From Streptomyces sioyaensis (lineage in GTDB: Bacteria; Actinomycetota; Actinomycetes; Streptomycetales; Streptomycetaceae): a stretch of DNA of 44,492 nt. Below, in pieces: positions 25,141 through 33,662 of this stretch. Made by a program: the position numbers and the translations under genes. The DNA lies in the NCBI RefSeq assembly GCF_004122735.1, contig NZ_SDIF01000054.1:1-44492 (forward strand). Reading direction: 5' to 3'. The notes beneath the pieces are model-generated. The model was given only the letters and a program-made list of their open reading frames with translations, was not told the DNA's origin and did no database searches. Within the stretch, counting starts at the first letter, position 1; each line of letters opens with the position of its first letter.

Positions 25141-26325
25141 CTACAGCCACTTCCCTTCCAGGGCGGTGGCGGTGAGGCCCGGTGCGGCCGCGTACAGGAC
25201 GGCGCGGCTGCCCGGCTTCTGCCCGGCGTCGTGCGCCCGCCGCAGGATGTCGAACACGGCGGCGCCTCCGCGGTTGCCGCTGGTGTAGCTGTCCCGGCTG
25301 TAGTCCAGCAGCCCCGACGGCCACGCGTCGGGCATCGTCTTCTCCATGTACTCCAGCACCCGGGTCCCGCCGGGGTGCGCCAGCAGCACGTCGGGGTGCC
25401 AGGAGTCGGGGTCGTCCTGGTAGCGGACGCGCAGCCACTCCCACATCGCGGCGACCGTCTCCTGTACGGCGCGCGGCCCGCGCCGGTCCATCACGAAGTG
25501 GGTGCCGTCCGTCCGTGTCTCCAGGCGGTGCAGATCTTGGGTGCCGGGCAGGGTGTGGTGCCAGGTGGCGTCCAGCCGCAGCACCGACTCGCGCCTCGGG
25601 CGGCCCGTGACCACCGCGGCGACCGCGGTGTCGGCAAACAGCAACCGGACGATCAGGGACTCCAGAGTGTCGTCCGCGGGCTGGTAGGTCGTGCTCAGTG
25701 CCTCCGCGATCACGACCAGGACCACCCGGTCGGGGTCCGCGGCCACGAGATCCGCCGCCAGCGCCAGGGAGCGGGTCCCCGCTATACAGGCCCACTGCGT
25801 GGCCGGCAGCAGCAGCACGTCCTTGCGGAGCGGAAGCTTGTTGGCCAGGGCGACGTCCAGACCCGGCAGCGCCGGGGTGGTGGAGTGGCTGGTGATGACG
25901 CAGTCGATGTCCGCGGCGTCCAGCCCGGCGATCTGCAGGGCCCCGCGCGCCGCACGCTCCCCGTAGGACTGCACGGCGTCCCAGGCCGGCGCGGTGCGCT
26001 CCTGGACGGTCTGCGGCGCGGGTATCGCCTCAAGTGCGGTGATCACGCGGTCCACGTCCTGCTGGGTGAACCCGTCGCGTGCCAACGCCTCTTGGGCCGA
26101 CCCGATGCCGACAGCCCGCAGGCCGCCGCCATTGCCGGGTGCGACGGCGGCCTCCAGCGGCAGCATCCACCCACGTGTCTCGATGCCCGTGCTGGCCGCG
26201 ATGCCGTCGATCCGCGGTGCCCACGCCGCGTGTGGATGCCGATCGCGCACCTCCGTCACGATGTCGCTGGTCTCCACGGTGTGCTCGCCGTGTATGACGG
26301 CAGGAGGACAGAGGTAAGCGGCCAT
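25141..26325 (-). CDS. Divergent type III polyketide synthase (chalcone-synthase-like)
   Basis: The 394-aa product is a thiolase-fold ketosynthase with the type III PKS triad. Cys180 lies in QWACIAGTRSL, His317 in LLAHPGGTRVLEYME and Asn351 in SGNRGGAAVFDIL. The late GFGPG loop is changed to AAAPGLT. The ITSHSTTPALPGLD block replaces the usual VSCTGFMMPSLD. An extra segment of about 30 residues (85-118) precedes it, absent from my recollection of RppA. It probably condenses malonyl-CoA units onto a starter, but the changed blocks argue against simple tetrahydroxynaphthalene synthesis. The asparagine synthetase gene lies 460 bp upstream on the same strand. GGAAGG is 9 nt before the ATG. Confidence 0.85.
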   Translation of the reverse strand: MAAYLCPPAVIHGEHTVETSDIVTEVRDRHPHAAWAPRIDGIAASTGIETRGWMLPLEAAVAPGNGGGLRAVGIGSAQEALARDGFTQQDVDRVITALEAIPAPQTVQERTAPAWDAVQSYGERAARGALQIAGLDAADIDCVITSHSTTPALPGLDVALANKLPLRKDVLLLPATQWACIAGTRSLALAADLVAADPDRVVLVVIAEALSTTYQPADDTLESLIVRLLFADTAVAAVVTGRPRRESVLRLDATWHHTLPGTQDLHRLETRTDGTHFVMDRRGPRAVQETVAAMWEWLRVRYQDDPDSWHPDVLLAHPGGTRVLEYMEKTMPDAWPSGLLDYSRDSYTSGNRGGAAVFDILRRAHDAGQKPGSRAVLYAAAPGLTATALEGKWL

Positions 26326-26784
26326 AAGGAGGTACCTTCCAGGGCAGGGGGAATGTCCCGAGTGCTGTGGCATGGGTCACTCTGGGCTTCGTGCCCAAGA
26401 GTTACCGGTAGATCCCACTTCGGGTGCGGTATCCGTTTCGAGCATGGACACCAAAGGGACATTTCCGCTGTGATGCACGCAACTTAGGCGGCTTTTGGGG
26501 TGCGTGAGACGGCACACACCGCTGAAACAGGAGCCCTAGGAGCGGTTCCGCAGGTCTTCCCTGACCTAGCGTCAGCCAGGGGCCCTGGTCAGGGCGGGGC
26601 GGCGGACCGCGAACGCTGCCGGGCACCGCACGTCACCGGCGACGTGTGCGCGATGCACGCTGCGGTTCTGCCGCTCGCGACCACCGCCTCGGCCGGAGAG
26701 CGCATGGCGGTCACCGGGAGCCGAACCCGCGTGATTCTCACGGCAGTTCGAGCAGGAATCGGAGAAGGCACATCGGCCCGAATG
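26326..26784. other. Long spacer between asparagine synthetase and type III PKS genes
   Basis: No gene is supported in these 459 bp. It contains a candidate terminator hairpin (26559-26594) and a less GC-rich patch (about 26400-26490) suited to a promoter for the type III PKS. The PKS leader next to the start codon is nearly self-complementary (GGAAGGTACCTCCTT), which could fold over the ribosome site. Confidence 0.45.
26559..26594 (-). terminator. Candidate hairpin downstream of asparagine synthetase
   Basis: CCCTGACC (26559-26566) pairs with GGTCAGGG (26587-26594). The 20-nt loop contains a smaller palindrome, CAGGGGCCCTG. It is about 190 bp past the asparagine synthetase stop. Confidence 0.4.
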
Positions 26785-28335
26785 TCAGGCCGTGGCGAAC
26801 CTCGTCAGTACGGCCTCCGGCCGTACGTCCGGCAGCGCCCGCCGGAAGGCCCGGTAGTAGGCGATCTCCTCCTCGGTCCGCAGGCCCATCTCCGACGCTT
26901 CCGCATCGGAGACCCGGTCGTGGTCCCCGGCTCCCGGTTGCGGCGCGAGCACGTCCTGTGCGCCGCTGCCCGTACCGAACTGCACCTTGCGGCGCCAGAG
27001 CAGCTGCTCGGGCAGCCAGCCGGTGAAGGCTCGGCGCAGGTGCCCCTTCTCCATGCCGTCCGGTTCGAGCCCCTTCAGCTCGGGCGGCAGCGACACGGCG
27101 TGCGCGATGACCTGCGCGTCGAGGAACGGAACCCGTGCCTCAAGGCCGTGGGCCATGGTGACGCGGTCGCAGCGCTGGAGATTCAGGCCGTGGAGGTCGC
27201 CGATGGTGCGGGCCAGTTCGGCGTCGAGTGCGGCAGGGTCGGCGTGTGCGCTGTGGTAGTAGTCGTACCCGGCGAACAGCTCGTCCGCGCCCTCGCCGGT
27301 CAGCACCGCCTTGACGTGCCGGGAGGCCAGCTCCGAGAGGAACCAGTTGGGCACGGCGCTGCGGATGAGGCTGGCGTCGAAGGACTCGACCGAGGCGACG
27401 ACCTGGTCCAGGATGGCGGTCGCCTGCTCGGCGTCGAAGACGGCCTCGTGGTGTTCGGTGCCGAGGAATGCCGCCGCCTCGCGGGCCGCGAGCAGGTCGG
27501 GCGAGCCGTCGGTGCCGACGGCGAAGGTCTTCAGCGTCTTGCCCCGCTTCGCGTATTCGCGGGCGGCGATGGCGGCGACCACGCTGGAGTCGAGCCCTCC
27601 GGAGAGGAACACGCCGACGTCGACGTCGGCCATGAGGTGACGGCGTACGGAGTCCACGAGGACCTCGTGGGTGGCCTTCTCGGCGATCTCGGGCGCCAAC
27701 TGCAGCCAGTCCTCGGCAGCTTCGCCGCCGGGTGCGCCGACGCTCGGGACGGCGTGGGCGAACCGTACGAGGCCGGTCTCGGGCGTCCAGTAGCAGCCGG
27801 GCGGGAATGCCTCGACGACGGGCTGCACTTCGCGCGGGAAGGCGCGCAGCTCGGAGGCGAACCAGAGGGTTCCGTCCCGCTGTGCCCAGTAGAGGGGCTT
27901 GATGCCGATGCGGTCGCGGGCGGCGACGAAGCGGCCGTCGGGGGTTGCGGCACCCAGGGCCCACATGCCGTGGAGGCGGTCGAGGGCGGAGGGTCCGTAC
28001 AGCTTCAGCAGGGCGAGGGCCGACTCGCTGTCGGAAGACGTGGCGAAGTGGGCGGACTCGCCGAGGTCGGCGCGGATGTCGGCGTGGTTGTAGATCTCAC
28101 CGTTGCAGACGAGCGCCCAGCTGTCCTGCCGGCCGAGGGGCTGCCGACCGCCGTCGAGGTCCACGATCGACAGCCGGGTGTGACCGAGCCAGGCGGAATG
28201 CCCGAGGAGCCAGTGGTCACTTTCGTCGGGGCCGCGGTGCCTGATGCCGGTGAGCATCTTCTGGCCCGCGGCGCAGGTATGGAGGGGATCGGAGTCCTTG
28301 GAGGACTGGTGGTAAATCGCAGCTATGCCACACAT
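26785..28335 (-). CDS. asnB: Asparagine synthetase, glutamine-hydrolysing
   Basis: The 516-aa product has an N-terminal class II glutaminase domain beginning MCGIAAIYH, with Cys2 as nucleophile. That fixes the start at 28335 rather than a slightly longer upstream ATG. Glutaminase blocks RHRGPDES and LVCNGEIYNH are present. The C-terminal synthetase domain carries the PP-loop VFLSGGLDSSVVAAI (about 242-256) and TGEGADELFAGYDYY. It converts aspartate, glutamine and ATP to asparagine, or amidates another carboxylate if it belongs to a biosynthetic cluster. It is divergent from an IclR regulator and upstream of a type III PKS. Confidence 0.92.
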   Translation of the reverse strand: MCGIAAIYHQSSKDSDPLHTCAAGQKMLTGIRHRGPDESDHWLLGHSAWLGHTRLSIVDLDGGRQPLGRQDSWALVCNGEIYNHADIRADLGESAHFATSSDSESALALLKLYGPSALDRLHGMWALGAATPDGRFVAARDRIGIKPLYWAQRDGTLWFASELRAFPREVQPVVEAFPPGCYWTPETGLVRFAHAVPSVGAPGGEAAEDWLQLAPEIAEKATHEVLVDSVRRHLMADVDVGVFLSGGLDSSVVAAIAAREYAKRGKTLKTFAVGTDGSPDLLAAREAAAFLGTEHHEAVFDAEQATAILDQVVASVESFDASLIRSAVPNWFLSELASRHVKAVLTGEGADELFAGYDYYHSAHADPAALDAELARTIGDLHGLNLQRCDRVTMAHGLEARVPFLDAQVIAHAVSLPPELKGLEPDGMEKGHLRRAFTGWLPEQLLWRRKVQFGTGSGAQDVLAPQPGAGDHDRVSDAEASEMGLRTEEEIAYYRAFRRALPDVRPEAVLTRFATA

Positions 28336-28413
28336 GCAGGTCGACATTACGTCACCGGGGCGCATGCAGCAACGACTGTTGCGCTATACGCACGGATGGG
28401 CGAAGGTTGAGCT

Positions 28414-29184
28414 GTGAGTAACGACAGCCTCAGTAGCGTCAAGCGCGCCCTGGAAGTCCTGCGTGCCCTCGGGCAGGGGCCGATGCGGGTGCAGGCGATG
28501 GCACACGCGATCGGCAGGGAGAAGACGCAGGTCTCGCGCACCTTGAAGGTCCTGGCCGAAGAGGGTTTCGCGGTGCGTGACCCCGAAACGATGGAGTACC
28601 GGCTGGGCTGGCAGTTCTTCGCCCTCGCCGCCGCGGCCGAGGAGAATCCGCTCCGGCACGAGGCGCCGCGCGTGCTGCGCGCCCTCGTTCAGCAGCTGGG
28701 CGAGTCGGCACACCTCACGACGCTGGCCGGGAACGCGGCGGTGACGGTGCTGTCGGAGCGCCCGGTCCGCACGCTGCAAGTGCACGAGCGGGTCGGCCAG
28801 ACGTCCCCGCTGAACTGCACGTCCTGCGGACGCGCGCTGCTGCTGGGCGTGCCGGACGACGAAGTGGTCGCGCTCTTCGCCGCCGCGGACGCGACGGGAG
28901 AGCCACTGCCCGGAAGCGAGCGCGCACCCCGTACCGTCCCGGCCCTGTTGGAGCGACTTCACGAGGAGCGTCGGGCCGGTTACGTGGTGTCCATCGAGGA
29001 GCACGAGCCGGGCATGACCGCGGTGGCGGCGCCCGTACGCGACTTCCGTGGTGCCCCGGTCGCCGCTGTCAACATCTCGGCCCCGACGATGCGGCTGCCG
29101 CCGGAGGCGCATCCGCCCGTGATCGAGGCGGTGCTGTCGGCCTGCAAACGCCTGTCGGAGACGCTGGGCTACGCGAACCACTAG
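28414..29184 (+). CDS. IclR family transcriptional regulator
   Basis: The 256-aa product has the IclR winged helix at the N-terminus (SSVKRALEVLRAL...QAMAHAIGREKTQVSRTLKVLAEEGFAVRD). The effector domain (about 85-250) has TSPLNCTSCGRALLLGVPDDEV, with a conserved Cys, and MTAVAAPVRDFRGAPVAAVNIS. The GTG start has GAAGG 7 nt upstream. It is divergent from asnB across 78 bp, so asnB and itself are the likely targets. TGCGCTATACGCA (28380-28392) is the only short palindrome in the gap and is weak. Confidence 0.9.
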   Translation: MSNDSLSSVKRALEVLRALGQGPMRVQAMAHAIGREKTQVSRTLKVLAEEGFAVRDPETMEYRLGWQFFALAAAAEENPLRHEAPRVLRALVQQLGESAHLTTLAGNAAVTVLSERPVRTLQVHERVGQTSPLNCTSCGRALLLGVPDDEVVALFAAADATGEPLPGSERAPRTVPALLERLHEERRAGYVVSIEEHEPGMTAVAAPVRDFRGAPVAAVNISAPTMRLPPEAHPPVIEAVLSACKRLSETLGYANH

Positions 29185-29290
29185 AAGCGGGCGGCGCGTT
29201 CATGGATGTCGGGCACATCGGTGTCGTTGGCGGCGGACGTGAGCTGGGCGAGCAGACCGAGGTACGCCACGGTCTGCCCTCGGCCGATAC
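29181..29290 (-). pseudogene. Remnant of a paralogue of the 353-aa membrane protein
   Basis: Bases 29211-29275 match 30892-30956 with two substitutions. On the minus strand they read TVAYLGLLAQLTSAAND, against TVADLGLLAQLTSAAND in the intact gene. After the match the frame continues to a stop at 29181-29183, overlapping the IclR stop. Upstream the similarity ends. It is a fragment, not a gene, and with 30892-30956 it forms a direct repeat 1,681 bp apart flanking the small protein and VOC genes. Confidence 0.75.
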
Positions 29291-29338
29291 CGCGCGCCTG
29301 TCCCACGGCTCGTGCCACAGGCACTTAAATATCGGAGC

Positions 29339-29596
29339 GTGACTAGAGAGCCGCAGCGCTTCACGATTTTTTTGGTCCCCGAACATGTGGAGGACAGGGG
29401 CGGTGCCTCCGTGGAGGACTCAGCCGTACGCTCGGCGGTCGTCGAGGCGACGGGCGAAACGGGAGCCTCCGGCTACCCCCGCTACATCGGGCACGGGATG
29501 GTGGCCGACATCGACCCCAGTACGCGCACGGTCGAGGCGCTGCTCGTCGACGGCGCAGAGCTGGACTACGGGCTGACCGCCTTGGTCACTCCCTGA
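29339..29596 (+). CDS. Small hypothetical protein (possibly DUF6296-like)
   Basis: This 85-aa soluble protein begins with a strand-like FTIFLVP and has VVEATGETGASGYPRYIGHGM followed by a regular beta-rich tail. From memory the spacing resembles the short streptomycete DUF6296 proteins; this is tentative. The GTG at 29339 lacks a correctly spaced ribosome site. TTAAAT (29325-29330) lies about 9 nt upstream, which suits a -10 box and a leaderless mRNA. An alternative GTG lies at 29312. A 16-bp hairpin overlaps the stop codon, supporting a discrete gene. Confidence 0.65.
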   Translation: MTREPQRFTIFLVPEHVEDRGGASVEDSAVRSAVVEATGETGASGYPRYIGHGMVADIDPSTRTVEALLVDGAELDYGLTALVTP

Positions 29597-29619
29597 TCGC
29601 GGGGATCAGGGAGTGACCA
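29583..29619 (+). terminator. Strong hairpin overlapping the stop codon
   Basis: TGGTCACTCCCTGATC (29583-29598) and GATCAGGGAGTGACCA (29604-29619) form a perfect 16-bp stem with a 5-nt loop. The TGA stop of the small gene is inside the left arm. It is the longest perfect stem I found in the window. Confidence 0.85.
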
Positions 29620-29732
29620 TCAGGTGACCGGTGCCTGCCGTAGGCGTGGGTCAGGCTGTCATGAGGTGGCGCCGGGGAGGGCGGGGCCCGCGTGCTGCCG
29701 CACCGACATGAGGGTGCGGAAGGAGTTCCGCG

Positions 29733-30470
29733 TCAGCCCCGGCCGAGGACGCAGAACTCGTTGCCCGCCGGGTCGGCCAGGACGACCCAGGAGACGTCAC
29801 CCTGACCCACGTCGGCCCGTACCGCGCCGAGGCCTTCGAGCCGGGCGACCTCCTTCGCCTGGTCTTCGACGGGGTCGGACATCACGTCGAGATGGATGCG
29901 GGTCGATACGATCTCGTCGTCGGGCGTGCGGCGGAACTCCAGGTACGGCCCGACGCCCTTGACGGAGCGCAGCAGGGCGCGGTCGTCGGTCAGCTCGTGG
30001 ACGGTCCAGTCGATCGCCTCGCCCCAGAACCGCACCATGGCCCGTGGGTCGGCGCAGTCGACGACCACGGCGGCTATCGGCCCGGTGTCCCGGTAGAGCT
30101 CCCGGGGTTCCAGGACGCTGAACACGTTGCCTTCCGGGTCGGCCAGCACCGTCCACGGCACGTCGCCCTGGCCCACATCGGCGGGCGTCGCCCCGAGCTC
30201 CGTCAGACGTGCGACCAACTCCGCCTGATGGGCGTCGGAGGTGGTGGCGAGCTCGATGTGCACGCGGTACTTCACCGACTCCGGGTCCGGGACGCGGACG
30301 AGATCGATGCAGACGGCGGACGGGTCCGGCCAGTCGAAGCCCACGGGTACGAGGTTGGTGACGCCGGGCCCTTCGCTGGAAACCTCCCAGCCGAGCACCT
30401 CCGCCCAGAACTGGCCGAGCGCCGAGTCGTCCCGGGCCTTGAAGTTCACCTGAACAAGTTGCAGCGTCAT
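29733..30470 (-). CDS. Tandem-domain VOC (glyoxalase/bleomycin-resistance fold) protein
   Basis: The 245-aa product is two VOC domains in tandem (about 1-120 and 128-245). Each ends with the same phrase, ADVGQGDVPWTVLADPEGN or ADVGQGDVSWVVLADPAGN. They share the family's LGATP(A)-ADVGQ style and conserved Glu/His positions in HIELAT and HLDVMS. Members include dioxygenases, isomerases and drug-binding proteins; no substrate can be assigned. The ATG at 30470 is preceded by AAGG at about 8 nt. It lies 118 bp beyond the end of the TIR operon on the same strand. Confidence 0.88.
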   Translation of the reverse strand: MTLQLVQVNFKARDDSALGQFWAEVLGWEVSSEGPGVTNLVPVGFDWPDPSAVCIDLVRVPDPESVKYRVHIELATTSDAHQAELVARLTELGATPADVGQGDVPWTVLADPEGNVFSVLEPRELYRDTGPIAAVVVDCADPRAMVRFWGEAIDWTVHELTDDRALLRSVKGVGPYLEFRRTPDDEIVSTRIHLDVMSDPVEDQAKEVARLEGLGAVRADVGQGDVSWVVLADPAGNEFCVLGRG

Positions 30471-30588
30471 GCCGCACACCTTAGGTGATCTCCGTCGGGC
30501 AGGCGTGCGAAATTTGGCCTGTTGCGTGATCACCTAACGACGTGTCCGAACCCTGTGTCAGTTCCTCTTCGTGTCTCCTGAGGGAAGG

Positions 30589-31650
30589 TCAGAGTCCGGG
30601 AGCCGTGTCGTCGGTCGCATCGTCATCCGGTGCGTAGCTCGCCGGCGGGTCGAACCTTCTCAGCAGTTCCTCGGCCGTCTCGTTCCGGTCCTGCGTCTTG
30701 ATGATCTCGGCGATCTGCTTGGCCAGCATCCCCCGCCGGACATCTCCGTCCGTGAATCCCATGCCGGCGAGGAAGGCTTCGAAGTGGTCAGCGGCTGTCG
30801 GCTCGCGTTCGAACGAGGCGGGTGGTGCGTCCATGGCTTTCAGGTCGGGCCGCTCGCTCTGCGGCTGAGGGATGAGATCCCGCAGTCGTGGGGGCACATC
30901 GGTGTCGTTGGCGGCGGACGTGAGCTGAGCGAGCAGACCGAGGTCCGCCACGGTCTTCTCCACGTGATCGTCGTTCTTCGCGAGCCACCAGACCACCGCG
31001 CTGCCGGTGTCCTTGAGCACGTCCTCGCCCAGGTACTCGCGCTTGCTCTGCTCGTACTTCCGCTGGTGTTCCCAGACTGCCTTGTCCTTGCGCACTTCAG
31101 CGAGCTTGTTCAACCGCTCCTGATCGTGTTCGCGCAAGGTGAGCGTGACACCCTCCGCCATGACCTGGAGGTGGCCGGTGCGGTCCGGGCGCATCGTGCC
31201 GAGTGCGCCACTCAGCTCGTGCTGGACGAGTGAGGCCCGGCCGGGCTCCCGCCGCTCCGTGAGCGCGCGGGCACGGTCCAGCACCGCTTCGACGGCGAGG
31301 CCCGCCGGGCTGACGACGGGGCCGTCGCCGGGGGCATCGAGGGGGTACCACCGTACGGTCGCGGAGAAGAGGAAGTCGTAGTCGGCCCATTGGCTGGGCA
31401 CCGCCACGTTGCTGACGCGCTGTTCCCTGCGCTCGATGGGCACCGCGGTGCGTTGCTCCTCGACATCGACGGGCACGGAGCCACGCCGCATCACAGCGAT
31501 CTTGAAGGCTGCCGCGGGCACTGCGACGACGAGAACGGCGAGGGTCGCCCACGCCCAGGGGGGCCACTCCTGCGTCAGGCCGAGGATCGTCAGCAGCAGA
31601 GCGCACAGGATGGTGAGGAAGACGGTCGTCGTCTTGCAGCCGGTCGTCAT
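30589..31650 (-). CDS. Two-TM membrane protein, last gene of the TIR operon
   Basis: The 353-aa product has two N-terminal membrane helices (about 7-25 and 31-53). A long cytoplasmic part follows. A beta-rich segment (about 85-165) ends in GVTLTLREHDQERLNKL, and a charged helix (about 175-215; EHQRKYEQSKREYLGEDVL) comes next. The C-terminal helical region includes the block duplicated at 29211-29275. I recognise no named family; the middle part vaguely recalls SPFH/stomatin-like proteins. Its ATG overlaps the NTPase stop by 4 bp, so it is co-produced with the NTPase. A role as membrane anchor or pore-forming effector is inference. Confidence 0.8.
   Translation of the reverse strand: MTTGCKTTTVFLTILCALLLTILGLTQEWPPWAWATLAVLVVAVPAAAFKIAVMRRGSVPVDVEEQRTAVPIERREQRVSNVAVPSQWADYDFLFSATVRWYPLDAPGDGPVVSPAGLAVEAVLDRARALTERREPGRASLVQHELSGALGTMRPDRTGHLQVMAEGVTLTLREHDQERLNKLAEVRKDKAVWEHQRKYEQSKREYLGEDVLKDTGSAVVWWLAKNDDHVEKTVADLGLLAQLTSAANDTDVPPRLRDLIPQPQSERPDLKAMDAPPASFEREPTAADHFEAFLAGMGFTDGDVRRGMLAKQIAEIIKTQDRNETAEELLRRFDPPASYAPDDDATDDTAPGL
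30892..30956. repeat. 65-bp direct repeat, partner of 29211-29275
   Basis: This segment lies inside the membrane protein gene. It is repeated in the same orientation 1,681 bp upstream with two mismatches. Confidence 0.9.
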
Positions 31651-33662
31651 GGTGCGGTCCCCCTGGGTGGTGTCGGTCGAGAGCGGGCGGCTGACGGGCC
31701 AAGTCCCTGCGCCGCAGAGATCTTCTGGAGCAGGCGGTCGGTGGTGGCGACGCCGCGTGCCGGGCCACCGGAGGTGGTGGGTTCGGCTGAGCGGGCCACG
31801 GCGTACAGCGTCGCGAGGCGTTTGCCGTCCCCGGCGGCGGCGTCGACCAGCAGGTCGAGCAGCAGGTCGTGGTGATCGCCGGTGTCGGACGCGGTGTGCA
31901 GCCAGCGCTGCGCGTACGGCTGCCAGTACGACCGCGGCAGCTGGGCGAACACCTCCCGCCAGCCGAAGGTCACACAGCCCTGTACGTAGTCCTCGTCCGC
32001 CAGCGCGCGGGGCGCGCCGCCCGGGTCCGTCAGCGGCACCGGGTCGCAGATCCGCAGGAAGAGACGGGCGTCAGCAGCCGGCACGGACGAATGCCGGGTG
32101 AGGCGGGCGAGCATGCGGCGCCTGAGCCTGCTGCTCGTCGTCACCACATCGCTCAGGGCGTCCAGTGCGGGCGTGGCACCGCGCTCACGGCGGGCGAGGT
32201 GGTGCAGCCGGACCATTGCCTGGTCGGGATGCGTCGGTGCGATCACGTCGGTGCAGACGCGGAGCAGGACGTACGCGAGCTCTCCCGACAGTTGCTTGTC
32301 CCGGCACCAGGTGTAGATCAGCTGCCGGAAACCCCCTCCGTACCGTTTGTTCTCCAGGCCGCAGGTGAGTGCGTGGACGGCTGCCTCCGGACGAGCCCGG
32401 CTCGTGGTGTCGGCGGCGGCCCATTCCTCGGCCAGGTTCGCAAGCTCCCTCCACTTCCCGGTGCGCAGATACTGGTCGGCGAGCCGTTGCACCAGCTCTC
32501 CGCGGAGGTCCGAGGTGACGTGTGGATCGACCAGCTCCGCGGTCCGGAGGGCCCAGGTGCTGAGAGGGCGCCTGAGGTCGGGCAGGTGGTCCCAGAAGTG
32601 GGCGCGAACGGCGGCGTCGAAGTCCAGCTGGTCGAACCGTACGTGGCCGTCCCGCCCGGCCGACGCGGAGATCTCCTTCAGGCGCTCGGCGAGGTCCTTG
32701 CCTTCGATGGAGGAAAGCGTGCTCCGCGGGGTCTTGAGGGTGCGGAGCAGGAGTTCGGTGGAGTGGTGGATCACGTCGGCGTGCGCGCCGTGCAGCATGG
32801 CCGTGGTGCACAGCAAGGCTCGCTGTGACGCCTCAGGCTGTTCGGCGACGAGGCCGGCGACCTCTTGTCGCCAGGCCTTCCGCGCGTCCCGAGCCTGCTC
32901 GCACCAGCCGGCGAAATCGTCGGGCGTCCGATGCTCCGCGCGGGCCCGCCGCACGCGGTCCGCGAAGTCCGCGATCTCTTCGATCGAAGGCTGCTCGTCC
33001 AGGAAATCCGCCAATGCGGGCGCGGATTGCAGGTACTCCTCATGCGGTATCTGATGGAGCCGTAGGTGGCGCCGGAACACCTCCTGGGCAGGAGGGTGGG
33101 AGATTTTGGCACGGTAGAACTGGAGGTCGGATTCCAGAGTGCCGTCGTACGGCATGACGACCACCAGGTGGGCCTGCTGTTCGTGTACGGCTTTGCGGAG
33201 CGCGGACAGGTCCCTGCGGTTCCTCGCCCATCCGGCGCCGTCGGCCTCGGCAAGGTCCAGTAGCAGCCGGTCACCGGCGCCGACCAGCCCGGGATCCGTG
33301 AGAGTGGCCTCTCCTTCGTCGCCGGGCAGCAATTCGCGGAAGATGCCGGAGTCCCGGTGAAGTTCGTACAACAGGACGCGTGCCGCGGCGGTTCTGCCGC
33401 TCCCCGACGGGCCATGCAGGATCACGGTGCTGCGCTCCGCCAGCAGACGGCGTGCTTCGCCCATCCCCTCGGGGTCGACGAACCGCTGTCTGAGCAGGCG
33501 GAGTTGGTCGTCGGCGATGCGGCGGGGACTTCGGGGGGCCGTCTGTTGCCCGAACGGGCTTGCGGTGTAGCTGTTGTAGAAGTAGTTGTGGTGGTGCATA
33601 TCGCCGTAGCCGGCATGCACCGAGCCGGTGGAATGGTCGATCCGTGTGAACGTTTCGTTCAC
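31647..33662 (-). CDS. STAND/AAA-like NTPase with N-terminal amyloid-type motif
   Basis: The 671-aa product opens with a short Gly/His-rich motif, STGSVHAGYGDMHHHNYFYN (11-30). A P-loop NTPase domain follows: VILHGPSGSGRTAAARVLL (80-98), with Arg90 in place of the usual Walker A Lys. Likely Walker B is DRLLLDLAEAD (about 131-141) and sensor strand HLVVVMPYDG. The rest (about 250-640) is helical and repeat-like. The layout is that of NLR-like STAND receptors: an N-terminal signalling motif, an NTPase and a C-terminal helical sensor. The motif also occurs in the TIR protein tail. The GTG start overlaps the TIR gene stop by 4 bp. Ligand and activity are unknown. Confidence 0.75.
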   Translation of the reverse strand: MNETFTRIDHSTGSVHAGYGDMHHHNYFYNSYTASPFGQQTAPRSPRRIADDQLRLLRQRFVDPEGMGEARRLLAERSTVILHGPSGSGRTAAARVLLYELHRDSGIFRELLPGDEGEATLTDPGLVGAGDRLLLDLAEADGAGWARNRRDLSALRKAVHEQQAHLVVVMPYDGTLESDLQFYRAKISHPPAQEVFRRHLRLHQIPHEEYLQSAPALADFLDEQPSIEEIADFADRVRRARAEHRTPDDFAGWCEQARDARKAWRQEVAGLVAEQPEASQRALLCTTAMLHGAHADVIHHSTELLLRTLKTPRSTLSSIEGKDLAERLKEISASAGRDGHVRFDQLDFDAAVRAHFWDHLPDLRRPLSTWALRTAELVDPHVTSDLRGELVQRLADQYLRTGKWRELANLAEEWAAADTTSRARPEAAVHALTCGLENKRYGGGFRQLIYTWCRDKQLSGELAYVLLRVCTDVIAPTHPDQAMVRLHHLARRERGATPALDALSDVVTTSSRLRRRMLARLTRHSSVPAADARLFLRICDPVPLTDPGGAPRALADEDYVQGCVTFGWREVFAQLPRSYWQPYAQRWLHTASDTGDHHDLLLDLLVDAAAGDGKRLATLYAVARSAEPTTSGGPARGVATTDRLLQKISAAQGLGPSAARSRPTPPRGTAP

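Noticed and set aside
26705..26775. tRNA-like segment (minus strand contains CGGGTTCGGCTCCCG, like a T-arm)
   Set aside because: The T-loop lacks the conserved purine-A pair, no matching 5' acceptor strand (GCGGTCA) occurs about 60 nt upstream, and no anticodon arm can be drawn.
28380..28392. IclR operator TGCGCTATACGCA
   Set aside because: Only 4-bp arms pair; too weak to annotate as a site.
26500..28410. 636-codon plus-strand frame antisense to asparagine synthetase
   Set aside because: It is the mirror frame of a conserved enzyme and has no recognisable domain or ribosome site.
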